Source: Daldinia sp. FL1419
Lineage: Eukaryota; Ascomycota; Sordariomycetes; Xylariales; Hypoxylaceae
DNA: 64,000 nt
Assembly (NCBI GenBank): GCA_025201765.1
Contig: MU623344.1
Span: 186,001 to 250,000 of the forward strand
Reading direction: 5' to 3'
Part shown: piece by piece, positions 36,840 to 48,111 of the stretch
How positions within the stretch are numbered: position 1 is the stretch's first letter
How the letters are laid out: every line of letters begins with the position of its first letter
Translations under genes and position numbers: made by a program
The notes under the pieces: model-generated
What the model was told of the DNA's origin: nothing
The model's input: the letters and a program-made list of their open reading frames with translations, nothing else
Databases searched by the model: none

Positions 36840-37176
36840 CGTTGGGGATAATGCTGGAATTACGAAGAATTAGTGTGGAAATACAGCCGAGTTCAGGGAA
36901 AGGAGCAGCGCGCTGAATATACGATACTACGGGGCAACGTACCCCTATGCTTACCTCTTAGGTAAATCGCATAATTCGAGTACCTTGAGTACTTCTCTTC
37001 TAACTAGGATAAAAGAGAATGTCGGTTGGCCTCCAATAACTCGCTTTTTACATTAGCTACCTTCTTTGAAACTATATTAACGAACATAACTGAAGGAAAA
37101 TAACATGTAAAAACTATCATCTGGAGAGGAATATTTCGGGGCCCAGCTTCCTCATACTTTCCCTGCGGTTTAAGTT
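36840..37176. other. short spacer
   Basis: No gene seen; it separates the TPR relic from the 3' end of the oxidoreductase gene. Confidence 0.5.
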
Positions 37177-38605
37177 TTAAACTAATTTCCACAAGCCGTC
37201 TTTGATTTCAATCTTGATTTCCCTACCCTCATCTATACTTCGTCGACCAGCCTCGAGTATGGCTGTCGTTGCGATAGTGTTGTTTAGAGTTGGAAGGCCC
37301 CTTGCGTCCAAATCGGCGGGCTTGAGCGCTCGAGAGTTCACTGCTCGGCATCCATCTACGAATTTCTCGAAGGAGATATAGCCATATCCAGTCTGACCTC
37401 CGAAGTTTCCCTCTTCGTCGGGTGCATATTTCATATAGAATGGGTTGTACCACACGAGCTGACCGGCACTATCGTCTGCGACGTCGTACCCCCGCTTAGC
37501 CTGATTAATACGAATCTCGCCACTCGATCCCATGTAATGGAAGTATTGGTTGGAGTGTACGCCAGCTTTCTGCGGTGCAGTCCACGACGCCGTGTAAACC
37601 CCCGTGGCAACTTTGCTCGTATCGCTTTGTTTCTGCCAAGTAACCATGACCGTGATGGTGTCCTCGGTGGCTTCATTGCATCCAAGACTAGTAGCAATAC
37701 CTTTTGAAGCTGAAGCTGTGACCTTTACAGGGACGAACCCAAGCTGTGAAACCATCGAGTCACAAATATCTATATGATGGCTGTTGAGATAGTATGAGAT
37801 ATCAGAGTCAACGCCGGCCCAAGAGGCAAAGGTTTCCAACTGGGACTTTGGCTGGGACATGTAACTGTAAAAGTAGTTGAAGTCGCCTAGTCTCAGCGCC
37901 TTGAATCTGGCGTCTGAGTACGCAGGGTCAAATCTCTTATGATGCTCAATGTAAACATATACATTGTGTTTCTTAGCAGCCTGTATCAGCGTTTGATGGT
38001 GCTCTAGTGTCTTCACCGCAGGCTTAGTGATCAAGACGTGTATTCCACGTTCAATCGCATAAAGAGCTATTGGGTAGTGTGTCGTGTCCGGAGTAAATAT
38101 AGTAATGGCGTCACCCGGTTTTAACGCGTCAATGGCGGCCTTGTAGGCATTAGGATCCTTGACGTCGTTCGCCGGATAAGAGTCAAAAGAACAATCCAAG
38201 CCGTTATAGATTCTGGAGATATTAGTGTCAAGATGTTGTCCTACTCGTGTTAGTGACTATTCGCCTTATTGATAGCCCCTTTACACCCAGCCTAGGATTA
38301 AGAGGTGAGCTCACTGATAGCTGGGAACTTTGTCCCGTTTGTTCCCACCATGCTTAGTTTAGCCACTTTTCCCCTCCTTCGGAGATCGAAAAGAGTCAAA
38401 CCGACGACTCCTACCTTCTTATCCGACCCTGAAGCACCACCACCGACAAACCCAGTAGTATATTCGCCTGTTCCGACCTTACGGGATGTCAGTTTCGAGC
38501 AACGATCTACTAAGCATATGCTATAGTGATACGCACCATCAATACATTTAATGGCGAGGAGGAGCTTGTCGGTACGATAACCGACTTGATTACCTCTGCC
38601 GCCAT
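37177..38605 (-). CDS. Gfo/Idh/MocA-family NAD(P)-dependent oxidoreductase
   Basis: Exons 38605-38537, 38477-38315 and 38240-37177; introns of 59 and 74 bp with CTGAC and CACTAAC branch sites; 431 residues. The first small exon ends PLNVLM and splices directly onto VGTGEYTTGFVGGGASG, restoring the Rossmann dinucleotide-binding turn (residues about 20-36); the second exon ends TKFPAI and joins RQHLDTNISRIYNG. Later motifs are IFTPDTTHYPIAL, LITKP (the EKP-type position, about 150), IEHHKRFDP and SHHIDICD (about 231-238), the last probably contributing the catalytic His/Asp. Family enzymes reduce or oxidise sugars, sugar acids or cyclitols with NAD(P). As I recall, some database entries of this subtype carry a galacturonate-reductase name, which I cannot verify. 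No signal peptide; probably cytosolic. It is divergent from the aldolase gene at 41827. Confidence 0.88.
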
Positions 38606-39656
38606 TCTGGTCGTTTGTTTCGTTGGAGTGAGGAGGTGGAATAGGAACAACTACAAGGCACTACGAGATTCAGGAGGAACTTTGGAGTAACTGATTAAAA
38701 GAAGAGGTGAGTAAAAAAATTAAAGAATGGATAAACTTTCGTATAATCCACGCGGTCTTATAAATCTGGGTATGTGTAGGTAACTGCCACCTACGCTGCT
38801 ACCTTTATGGTGCCTTCCATAGGTAGGTACTTAACCTAGGTAGTTACCATTTTTTTTGTTAAGCTGAGGTCGGTTACTATGTACGTACTCTGAATTGAAG
38901 AGGACCTTGATCATAGGTAGACGGAAAAATTGAGGGGCAGTTGGAGAAATAAAACTTTTAGGAAGGACCGAAGTGGTAGTGCTACCTGTTAGTACTTAGA
39001 GATGCACCGAAATTAACGTATAGTTTTAAGAATTAGTTATACTTAGATGTTGAAGGTAAAAAAGAAGTCATGTATAAATTTTGAGTAACTGCCTACCTAT
39101 ATAGTATTATAGAATGAATGTGTAGGGAGGTACTGAGTTATTATTTCTATAGTTTATAAATAGGAAAGAATTAAATGTGTTAAATATGGTAAATAATTTA
39201 AAAGGGTTAGGCTTGAACGGGAGCTTTGATAAGTTCTAAATTCCCCATCGCAACCGACAAGATGTATCCCTTTAAATGAATTTGCAAGGTTTTTGTGGCT
39301 TAGATTGGCCTTAAGGAATATTATAGGTAGCGATAGCCTTTTTAACCTTTATAGGAGTTGAAGTCAACCTTTATTTGCTATTGGGTGCACTTACCTGGAG
39401 TACTGGATGGATATTCCATCTGATAAATACCTACCTAAGTACCCCGCCCCCACTCACTCAGTAGCCTGGTAAGAGCCCCTTCCCCCACTAAAGATTTGCC
39501 CCCCGGCTACCTGAAATTTGATTGCCCCGCGTTTGGTGGGGCAATTTCCTCTTAACACCAAAGGTCGACTTGCGTCGGTCCATCATTGGCAGATTCAGCG
39601 AAAGTACCTCATTCTAGCAATAGCAAATTCAATCTTCTTTTCAACTTTATCATGAT

Positions 39657-39868
39657 ACGGTGCAGAAACAACTCATAGACCTTCAAAAGAGGAAGGTCAA
39701 ATTCGAATAAAATATCGAGAATATCACCGTAATATCTTCCGGCTAAATTCAATTGAATGTGCTCTTCAGAAAGCTAAAACTAAAGTACAAAGAGAGATAG
39801 CTAGAAGGATTAGAAGACGAAGTGTTGAGTCTCCCGTTCTTAAGGTACGCAGAGTTACATCGCACTGA
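39657..39868 (+). pseudogene. possible short coding relic, unknown
   Basis: A frame of about 65 codons without ATG reads IRIKYREYHRNIFRLNSIE, followed by a basic helical stretch KVQREIARRIRRRSVESP. It looks like a charged coiled-coil segment. No family is recognised, and this may be chance. Confidence 0.2.
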
Positions 39869-41747
39869 GATCACAAACGACAGCAAACGTGGTTTCTGAA
39901 ATATTGCCCGAACTCCCCACCAAGAGGCTACATTGAAGCGTATTTCTTTCTCTTCACTGGAGGAAAAACTTCCAATATGATTATTCCGCGATGTCTATGC
40001 CACATTCAGTCTGGCCTGCAGAATAAAGCTAAATCGAATACATGTATGTGGCTACCCCAGAGAAGTTGAGAGGAAATAAATCAGCAGTTTTATCTGTGAA
40101 CTGCTTGTTCATCCAACGTTCATCCAACAAGCCAACAGGTCAACAGCTAATCGTTGTCACCCTCCAACTTGAAGGTACTACCTTACCTTATACCAGCATG
40201 CTACTTCAAACCTCTCATACCATATGCTGCTAAGGTCAGTGGCCTTTAGTCCGAGGGAACGTGGAATCGAACGGTCCCTTCGCTTGTATACCTTAGATGC
40301 CTACACGTACATATCTTAGGTACAAGGTATTCATCCCAGGTATCCATCTCAGGAACCTATCCAAACCCTCCCTCGTCTTGGATCCGGAGACGACTTCGCA
40401 CGCTCCACAATGCGGCAACCTCTCGCTTGAACTTAGGACAAACAACCTAGCCTATCTTATCCTAAGCATCATATCATATACTTTACATATCAACTAAGCC
40501 CCGCAAAGGATGCCCACCAACAATTCCTCGGCCCTGGTCCCGCCAAGTGGACGGCATACCTCAACCCGTCTTCTACCTATTGTCTTCTCCAAAATCGCGA
40601 AGCTCCTTCCCGGGGCTTCCCTTTGGAGGGTCACAAGACGACTTGACCAACGCAAATGACGTCTTCATCAGCTATGTCAGCTTCTTAAACGTAACTACGA
40701 TCACCTCAACAACTAATCGTCTATCACAGGTCCCTTTTTGGTTGGTTTTTATTTTGTTTCCCTTTGTTTTTGCGTTTTTTTTTAGCGCGCAAGTCACGGC
40801 TTTCTCGGCTCCCCTAGTTATATGGTATCATACTCTTTTTTTTAGTGACGACAATGCCCTCATCAACCGCCCTCAATTTCTACCGGGTCCTGATCGACTT
40901 GCAGATCCCATCAGCCCAGTTGCTAAACAAATTCGGAGATGTCACTTGAGTTTAGCCAATCAAAATGCGACTATAAATGCCACCGCAGCTAATCTCGCAC
41001 AACATGAAGTTACCTACCGTCTCCCAACTTATTCTTTGCATGAGCAGCTGCCGAATAGGGCACAATCTCTTCAAGGAGGCATTCAACCGCCTTCAGATCC
41101 TTGCCTTTTCCCCAAGTTCCCAATTGCACTTACAGCACCTTGTGAGCTATGCAGGCGAAACCCGTTGGGTAGCTTCTTGACAGCCCGACGAAATTTATGT
41201 GTAAAGCTATGTATAATTCATGGTTGTGGATTATCTGCATGACTCCCATGATCTATTTACGATATATTGCCTTCGATATAACCCCGAGGCGCGTATGACC
41301 CGTCTGTCCTAGGGCCGTCGAAGAATTCGGCTCATCCACAATCCACTTCGTGGCTTTTCGATCCCGTAGACCATAGGGCCCCATAGACTTTTGGGCTCTT
41401 CCTTACTCCGTATCAGTCCATTTTCCTTTAGCTCCTTTTTTCTAAGGGGCATTTCGGGTCCAAGAAATAACCAGTGTCGCCTTCTTCGGACCAATGTCGT
41501 TGCGAGCAAAACATATAGAGGCTAGTAAGACGTTGCTGACCCACACCCTACAAGGTATTGCATGCAACTTGAAGAATAGAAGCCATTATGTTATGGAAAA
41601 AGGAGAGCATTCCGTTGTCGTCCCTTCGAATATGATACTTCGATTGCTATAAGTATAGCTACGCATCCCTTTTTTCTTTGATATCGTTTTCCTTTCTCGG
41701 CGCCCCTTTTCGTGCTTATCCTCCCTCTTTAAGCTACCTCTACTCGG

Positions 41748-41754
41748 TATATAT
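41748..41754 (+). promoter_or_regulatory. TATA-like element upstream of the aldolase gene
   Basis: TATATAT lies 73-79 bases before the ATG at 41827 within a pyrimidine-rich core promoter (CTACCTCTACTC before it). The position suits a fungal TATA box with a short 5' UTR. Confidence 0.4.
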
Positions 41755-41826
41755 CAGACCGGAAATCTAACAGCGACATTACTGTTTACTCCTGCTTCCT
41801 AGCTTTCTACTGCTATATCATCAAGT

Positions 41827-42813
41827 ATGACTGTCTCCGGTGGCGCCGATACCAATGGTCACACGACCACGAGACAACCACTACCCTGTGGCATCTATGC
41901 TCCCACTATGACCTTCTTCGATCCCGAGACTGAAGAGCTCGACATCCCCACCATCAAAAAGCACGCCGAGCGTTTAGCCAAAGCCGGACTAGCTGGCTTG
42001 GTCACTATGGGCTCCAATGGAGAGGCTATTCACTGCACACGCGATGAAAAGATAGCAGTGACTCGCGCCACCAGAGAAGCTCTAGATGCCGCGGGTTTTG
42101 CTACGACGCCAATCATTGTCGGAGCTACAGAAGGTAGCGTAAAAGGGACCATCGAACTCTGTAAAGAGTCTGCAGCAGTTGGCGGGGATTACGTACTGCT
42201 ACTACCCCCAAGCTACTTTCGTGCGCAAATGGACGAGGAAGCTATAGTCGGTTATTTTACCGCTGTAGCAGACGAGAGTCCGCTACCGATCGTCCTTTAC
42301 AACTACCCTGGTGCGGTTGCGGGCATTGATATGGACTCGGATCTCCTCATAAAACTTGCGGAACACCCTAACATCATTGGAACAAAGTTCACATGCGGCA
42401 GCACTGGCAAACTTACTCGCGTAGCATTAGCCACCAACGCGAAAACCCCTACCTCAGAAGGAAGTGGATATATGGCGTTCGGCGGCATTTGCGATTTCAC
42501 GGTCCAGACGCTAGTATCGGGCGGAAGCGGAATTATTGCAGGCGGTGCAAATGTGATGCCCAAGGTTTGCGTCAAGGTATGGAACCTGTATGTCGAGGGG
42601 AAGATAGACGAAGCCATTGCGCTACAAAAGGTGCTCTCGCGAGGTGACTGGTACCTGACCAAGGCGGCGATCGCTGGCACCAAGCAGGCGATCCAATCCT
42701 ATTTCGGTTACGGCGGTTACCCCCGACGCCCACTCAAGCGTCTCGAGAAGGCGAAAATCGAGTCTATAGCAGAGGGAATAAGGGAAGTGATGGAAGTCGA
42801 AAAGTCATTGTAA
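41827..42813 (+). CDS. lga1: DHDPS/NAL-family aldolase, L-threo-3-deoxy-hexulosonate aldolase type
   Basis: An uninterrupted 328-codon frame. The TIM-barrel hallmarks are all present: GSNGEA (62-67, the GxxGE loop binding the keto-acid carboxylate), YNYPG (158-162, catalytic Tyr) and IGTK (Lys187, the Schiff-base lysine). The PYGGYPRRP-like segment near the end (here GYGGYPRRPLKRL) and the CGIYAPTMTFF start resemble fungal GaaC/LGA1, which cleaves 2-keto-3-deoxy-L-galactonate to pyruvate and L-glyceraldehyde in D-galacturonate catabolism. Other fungal members of the family include 4-hydroxy-2-oxoglutarate aldolase-like enzymes, and a paralog with a different substrate cannot be excluded. No targeting peptide is evident; probably cytosolic. 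The ATG has A at -3. The divergent oxidoreductase gene upstream supports a sugar-acid context. Confidence 0.85.
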   Translation: MTVSGGADTNGHTTTRQPLPCGIYAPTMTFFDPETEELDIPTIKKHAERLAKAGLAGLVTMGSNGEAIHCTRDEKIAVTRATREALDAAGFATTPIIVGATEGSVKGTIELCKESAAVGGDYVLLLPPSYFRAQMDEEAIVGYFTAVADESPLPIVLYNYPGAVAGIDMDSDLLIKLAEHPNIIGTKFTCGSTGKLTRVALATNAKTPTSEGSGYMAFGGICDFTVQTLVSGGSGIIAGGANVMPKVCVKVWNLYVEGKIDEAIALQKVLSRGDWYLTKAAIAGTKQAIQSYFGYGGYPRRPLKRLEKAKIESIAEGIREVMEVEKSL

Positions 42814-42873
42814 GGACAGGAAACGGGTTACCGGGATCTTGATCTGAAACCCGCAGGGATTGGCTATATGCCG

Positions 42874-42945
42874 TCGATATTAGCCGCGTGGCCGTTGATC
42901 CCCTATTCTTGGAAAGTGCGGGGTTTGAATCCCGGGGTGACGGAT
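42874..42945 (+). other. weak tRNA-like segment
   Basis: GGTTTGAATCC at 42922-42932 is a B box with one C-to-T change, set in a GC-rich stem-like context. TAGCCGCGTGG at 42881-42891 is an A box with one mismatch, 41 bases upstream. No acceptor stem or anticodon arm can be drawn convincingly. It could be a decayed tRNA or SINE head. Confidence 0.2.
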
Positions 42946-43450
42946 GAGGCTCTTGGAGGGTGGAAAACCCTTGGATTCCCAATATCTCTCTTGGGCCGAC
43001 TAGGCCACTAACCACTGACGTAAGTGTGATTATACGTACGAACACATGCAAAACATACGATACGTTTCACAAAACTTGACGTCTCTCTATGCCGCTTTTT
43101 CGGATATTGATCAAAGCCTTGGGAAACGTTCTTTAAGTACTAACGATCCTCTGTTTCTGATGGAGAACCCACTGATCCCCTCCCTCTTATGTTTACTTAA
43201 GCAGGTATTTAGCAACCGTGCCCTATCGCAATACGGGGAGGGGGAAGGAAGCCAGCAACAGCCAGCTGATCGATTCTACTCTTGTCCTGCTACAACTAGC
43301 TTTAAGTCGGTCTCTCTGGTCTTAGGGCCAAAGCGAGACTTCTCTTCTATGTCTTCGTTAGCATAGCAAATGCAATATTAAACAATTCAAATCATCATCG
43401 CAACCAACGCCTTTAACGAACGGACAGGTGACTATGAGTTTACCGTTTGC

Positions 43451-43480
43451 GCAACCTGCGCAACCTACGCAACCTACGCA
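43451..43480 (+). repeat. GCAACCTAC 9-bp tandem, three copies
   Basis: Three near-identical 9-base units followed by a partial one, in intergenic DNA. Confidence 0.8.
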
Positions 43481-44808
43481 GTTGGGCAACTGTTTAAAAA
43501 TTAAGAAGAGAGAAGCGAAAATCTCACGTCACAATTTCGATTTCTCATTTCCCATCGGCCTCTGCCACCAGACTGCCTAGGTACCTATGTAACCTGAGAA
43601 GGTATATTGGAACGTATTAGGCTCAGAGAGGGCGTAATCTGCGTAGCATCTTGCATCTCATTCTTGCTAGGACGAATTGGACGTATGGCATGTGCGCACG
43701 TATCGCATATATCATTATTTGGGAAAGAGTGACGTATCACCCACGACCCCTCCCCGCCAACCCAGCCCAGCGATTATTTTTTCCGGTGGTGATTCCCATT
43801 TCCCCCCTTTCATGCGCCTAGGGTCTTAAGGGTCCTCGGGAAGGGGACATGGGGCTTGAGATAAGTATATGTGGAAGAGGTACGGAGAACAGGAGGGGGG
43901 GAGGGAAGATGGTTATTGGGAGAAAGCTAAAAGTAAGGTTACATGTTGCTTTGGGCACCACGCGCCAATATGCATATCTCATAAACTCGCGGCGATCCAG
44001 TAAGGCATTAATCCCTGGAAACGTCACCTACCCCACGGGGGGGATATTTCTTCGATGGGATGCGTCGGTTCCCCTACTCCCCTCATCCTCACCTCACCTA
44101 CGATCCCCGCGTTGCCAGCTTGTCCTGCTTGGAGTACAACACATGTACCTCCCGCCTGTCCTTGCTTCTTTTTTTTAATTCTTTTTTCATTTCCTTCGTG
44201 GTTCGGTCCGTTCCCCTTCGCCTAGATAAGGTCGGTCACCTGGCCCTCGCGTTCAGTAATATTTATTCTCGGCGGTGACGGCGGCAACGAGGGAAAAATA
44301 ACAATGGTCCTTTTTTCAAATATCGTGCTGCTAGGACAATGTTACACGCGCGAAGCTCTAATAATATGTACGCAACCCTTTCTTGTCTAAGTCCTAAGTA
44401 CCTAGATAAAGAGCACGTATTTTTCCACCCCTCTCTCCCTCCTCCAAACCCCACACATGCAAGCAAGGTAGGCTAGGTAAGGATAATGTATGTCCCAGAG
44501 GTTGTTCAGCCTCTCCTCAAGAATATAGTGTGTAGGTAGGTACCTAGGTAAGTATGTGGGTTCGACAGAGGTATCGTGCGGGATGTACCAACGTTATCCC
44601 TTCTTTTAATCTCTCGCTTCGTGCCGGTCCCTATACGCATCCATACACCTACTCCCACGCACGAGCCCAGGGACGAGGGAGACACAAAACCCCTCATCCC
44701 TAACCCCGACGCCGTCATTCTACGCACCTTGTCGTCATAGTCGTCCCACGTTCTCTAGCTTTGTCCTATCGCAAATTTCTTTGTCCTTCTACAGTCCGCG
44801 GCACCCTA

Positions 44809-46345
44809 TCATACTTTAAATCTTTTCGGATCTAGCTCCGCTATATCGGCGCTCTTGGCCTCTCCATCGAAGATGAACTCGCTCATCAGCTTGCCTGTTG
44901 CCGGGCCGTTCTGGATCCCCCAGCAGGTATGACCCGATGCTATCCACAGCCTGTGGACCGAGGTTCCGCCAATAAGTGGTGCGCTCTCCTTACCAAAGCG
45001 CATATGCCGCGGTAGGTAACAGGCCTGCTTAGCAGCGATGGTCGCAGAGCCTAGTATAGGGCTAACGGTACTAATATACGAGATAAGATCATCGCACTGC
45101 GATTCGTCGCATTCGACTTGGTCGGCGGTTTCCGGCAACGGTATTATCGAGTCCGGCTCGCCGCACGCGTACACCTCTCCGTCCGGTCGTGCGTAGATTT
45201 CGGGGTCTACGTTACCTTTGTGTTTCCTCTTCTCGCCCCGCGCCGCCCTATGCGCCGGTACCCAGTCGTTCGGCAGCGAAATATCGGTGAATACGGCGTA
45301 CGGGCTAACGTCGGCCGCAAACACGACGCTATGCGCTCTTAGTCCTTCCACCTTGGTCTTTGGCCAAAGGCGCCCCGTCCAAGGCCCCGCAGCCACTACA
45401 ACGTCCGTCACGCCTTCTAACGTTCGCGTTTCGCCTGTTACGCGGTCCAGATATTCAACGTTCGAGACAGCCATCTCGGATTTATTGAGGCCTATATTCG
45501 TGACCATAGTATTGACGCGTATTTCGGCCCCCCGTTCGCGTGCTAAAGCCGCGATCGACGTCGTAAACTGATATGGGTGCACTTGCGCCGTCTCAGTAAA
45601 ACCTGGAAGCCCCATCTCAGCATACTCGCGTACTAAACTCGCGTTAATCCAGTCCAGATCCTTGGGCAAGACGGAGTTATGGAGCAAGGATGTTGCCATT
45701 TCGTCCTGTTTGGGTAGTTTTTGCCATTCTACTTGACCGTCCATTACGGAGCCATCTTGTCCGTCTTGCTGCTTGATAACCCCACGACTAGTCCTTTTCC
45801 TCGTCCTTGTGGAGCCATTCGGGGTCTTCTTGTTCCCCACCCTCGCCGTAAGTTGCCCGCATCCGAGCCGCCTATATCCCCATCTGTCGGCGCCGCCGTG
45901 TTCGGCCGCAAGCTCGGCGTGAAGGCGGTAAGACAGTGGAACTAGACACGTCGGGTAGGCCCACAGACCAAGGAGACCTCCGGCTTTCCCAGATGCAGCA
46001 GACGCTATTGATGTAGCTTCGAGAAGAGTAATGTGATGGATCGAGGGGATATAAGAAGGATGTCGGGTCAAATAGTAGGCCGTCATAGTGCCAATAACGC
46101 CACCACCTTGAAGAGAGATCCGAATTAGTTATTAGGTGCTACCATATGCAACAATGCGCCTCTTCGACGTTGATCATAAGCCAATCAAGTTGGGAGGTTT
46201 ACGTATGTGTATTGGAGGACCCAGGGGCACGGATCTAAAACCGAAACTGCAGAGAAATATTGGGAAAGGGTTTCGAGCAAGGTGAGACAAACTCAAACTC
46301 ACCGATGATCACGATATGTCGCGGTTGAGGTATACGACTATCCAT
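44809..46345 (-). CDS. TDA3: TDA3-like FAD-dependent oxidoreductase (DAO family)
   Basis: Exons 46345-46303 and 46106-44809; the 196-bp intron (GTGAGT...TTCAAG with AACTAAT branch) is the longest in the window and splits the FAD-binding glycine motif, giving HIVIIGGGVIG at residues 10-20 after splicing. The protein has 446 residues. Further support: LLEATSIASAASGKAGGLLG (FAD ribose-binding acidic residue and Ser/Gly loop), HPYQFTTSIAALARERGAEI, VVVAAGPWTG and the C-terminal GHTCWGIQNGPATGKLMSEF. This is the DAO/glycine-oxidase fold of S. cerevisiae Tda3, a putative oxidoreductase linked to endosome-to-Golgi traffic; the substrate is unknown. A Lys/Arg/Gln-rich insertion (about residues 105-145) is a low-complexity loop common in fungal homologs. 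It is convergent with the aldolase gene. Confidence 0.9.
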
Positions 46346-46486
46346 AATAGAATGCTTAACATGACCAAGTCAATGGTCATCCGATCATTTGGGTCATTCA
46401 AGGTTTAAAGTTTGAAAAGTTGATAATAGCTAGGATTAACTAGCCTTTCCCCCAAGTTACCAGGATTCACATGTTACTATGTAAAG

Positions 46487-46547
46487 AGGTAGGTAGGTTT
46501 AGTAGGTAGGTAGGTAGGTAGGTAGGTAGGCAGGTATAGGTAGGTAC
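46487..46547 (+). repeat. TAGG tetranucleotide array
   Basis: About 60 bases of TAGG/AGGT units with a few interruptions, running into a TAGGTACT-type motif. Confidence 0.9.
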
Positions 46548-46577
46548 TGTATGTAGAACGGAGAATACAGCAGTGTT

Positions 46578-46615
46578 ACCCAGATAACCCAAATAACCCA
46601 AATAACCCAAATAAA
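46578..46615 (+). repeat. AACCCAAAT 9-bp tandem, about four copies
   Basis: Units of ATAACCCAA repeated about four times, the first with a base change. The sequence is telomere-like only superficially; the unit is 9 bases. Confidence 0.85.
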
Positions 46616-47538
46616 CTCGTAGCGTTTGTTGAACGTGGAGCTATGTTCGGATCTACCCGTTCAATTGGCAGCGGTTGCTACCCGGGTTCTAGTAGATGTA
46701 GCACGTAGTATATATAATACATTCGACTAACAAGTATTAATTAACCGATCTTTATTTGAGATTGAATGTTAAACAAGTGATAAAACGGCTTGAATGAAGA
46801 GTAGTTTAATGCTCTAACGATGAGAAACATGTGATGTAAATGAGACGGAATGATTATGTACAATGAATAATTAAAAGGATGGATGATACAGTACATAGAA
46901 CGTAGCCTAGAACCAGCACATTGTATCGGTGGACCTGACCGACCTATCGTAAGCAAGATACCTAGGTGCATTTCGTCACTGCCCACCTATTAGGTACTAG
47001 GTACCTCTTCTTAGGTGTGGCTCGAAAAAGTGAGAGACTAACCGGGAAAATATCAACTCCGGGAATAAGAGGTCCAAGCTCCTCGAAGCTCTCTAAATTA
47101 CAGCTTTGATTGGCTCGTAAGCTTGTAAGACCCGCCTGGATTGACTTGTTGCCGAGACTCCAAACTGTAACCGTTACGGACCTTAGATATGCTACTAGGT
47201 ACTGCTACAATTCTTAATCATGCTAATATTAGGTAAGTAATAAATTCAAAAGGAACATATTCAGGAGTCAAATCACGAAAAGGAACCGGTTTCCATTTCG
47301 TCCAATATTTAGCGATATTTAGCGATACTTGTAAATTGATACCATCGTCGCCATCTAAAGTACAGAATCGAACTTCGATAACTATCTGTAGTGAAGCTCA
47401 AATACCCCGCTAAGGAAGCCACTATCGCCAGTCGCACCATCTTAAGTTCGGTTTCGCCGGGTCAATATCCCGCACTTACAAATCATCAACGTCAACACCA
47501 AATTTGATACTAAATCCGTCGTCAAATCGTATACTACC

Positions 47539-48111
47539 ATGGCTTCCGCTACGACATTCTACGACTTTACAGTCAAGGACAGTATGTTACTTGTTAGCCC
47601 CTATTATAAGATTATAACCTAACCATCGTCACTCATCCAAATAGAGAAGGGTGGCGACCTGTCACTAGCCGACTACAAGGGCAAAGTTGTCCTAGTCGTT
47701 AACACGGCATCCAAATGTGGTTTCACCCCTCAATACGCCGGCCTCGAGAAGTTGTACAAGGACATCACGGCCAAATACCCAGAAGACTTCACCATTCTCG
47801 GCTTCCCCTGCAACCAATTCGGCGGCCAGGAACCCGGCACCAACGACGACATCCAGAGCTTCTGCCAGATCAACTACGGCGTCACTTTCCCCATCCTAGG
47901 CAAGACAGATGTGAACGGCGAAAAGGCCGACCCGCTCTTCGAGTGGATGAAGGCCGAGAAACCGGGCCTGCTCGGCATGAAGCGAGTCAAGTGGAACTTT
48001 GAAAAGTTCCTGATCGGCAGAGACGGAAAGGTCAAGGAGAGGTGGGCAAGCACCACGAAGCCGGAGAGCTTAGAGTCGGCTATCCTGGCTGAGTTGGAGA
48101 AGAAGGCTTAA
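47539..48111 (+). CDS. HYR1: thiol (Cys-type) glutathione peroxidase, Hyr1/Gpx3-like
   Basis: Exons 47539-47581 and 47645-48111 with a 63-bp intron (GTATGT...AAATAG, branch CCTAACC); 169 residues, the family's usual size. The catalytic tetrad is visible: Cys39 in NTASKCGFTPQY, Gln74 in FPCNQFGGQEPG, Trp131 and Asn132 in KWNFEKFLI. The peroxidatic residue is Cys, not selenocysteine, and Cys88 (QSFCQINYG) matches the resolving cysteine of yeast Hyr1. It reduces H2O2 and lipid hydroperoxides, using thioredoxin more than glutathione in this class, and the yeast protein also relays oxidation to Yap1. ATG context is strong (ACCATGG). No organelle signal is evident. Confidence 0.96.

Larger units (their letters stand above)
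38606..41826. promoter_or_regulatory. 3.2-kb divergent intergenic region between oxidoreductase and aldolase genes
   Basis: It must contain the promoters of both flanking genes. TAGGTACCTA-type motifs cluster at 38820-38850 and 39430-39442. CCNCCAA-type sites occur at 39533-39539 (minus) and 40513-40519 (plus), but about that many are expected by chance. An open frame at 40547-41242 (231 codons, GTG first) has no recognisable domain. A short protein-like relic lies at about 39657-39868. Confidence 0.4.
42814..44808. other. intergenic region between convergent genes
   Basis: No supportable gene. It contains a weak tRNA-like segment (about 42874-42945), a GCAACCTAC tandem (43451-43480), TAGGTACCTA sites (43575-43588 and 44533-44550), and C-rich and T-rich tracts. 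The 3' UTRs of both neighbours should lie at its two ends. Confidence 0.5.
46346..47538. other. divergent promoter region of the TDA3-like and glutathione peroxidase genes
   Basis: It holds a TAGG tetranucleotide array, a 9-bp AACCCAAAT tandem and TAGGTACCTA sites near 46991-47006. An 81-codon minus-strand frame (46741-46986) has no recognisable motif. No gene is supported. Confidence 0.5.

Noticed and set aside
39533..40519. CCNCCAA sites resembling galacturonate-responsive elements
   Set aside because: Two sites in 3.2 kb is close to random expectation, so they do not support galacturonate control by themselves.
40547..41242. 231-codon plus-strand open frame with hydrophobic stretches
   Set aside because: It starts at GTG, the hydrophobic part comes from T-rich low-complexity DNA, and no family motif is seen. 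It lies in the promoter interval of the aldolase gene. RNA-seq could overturn this.
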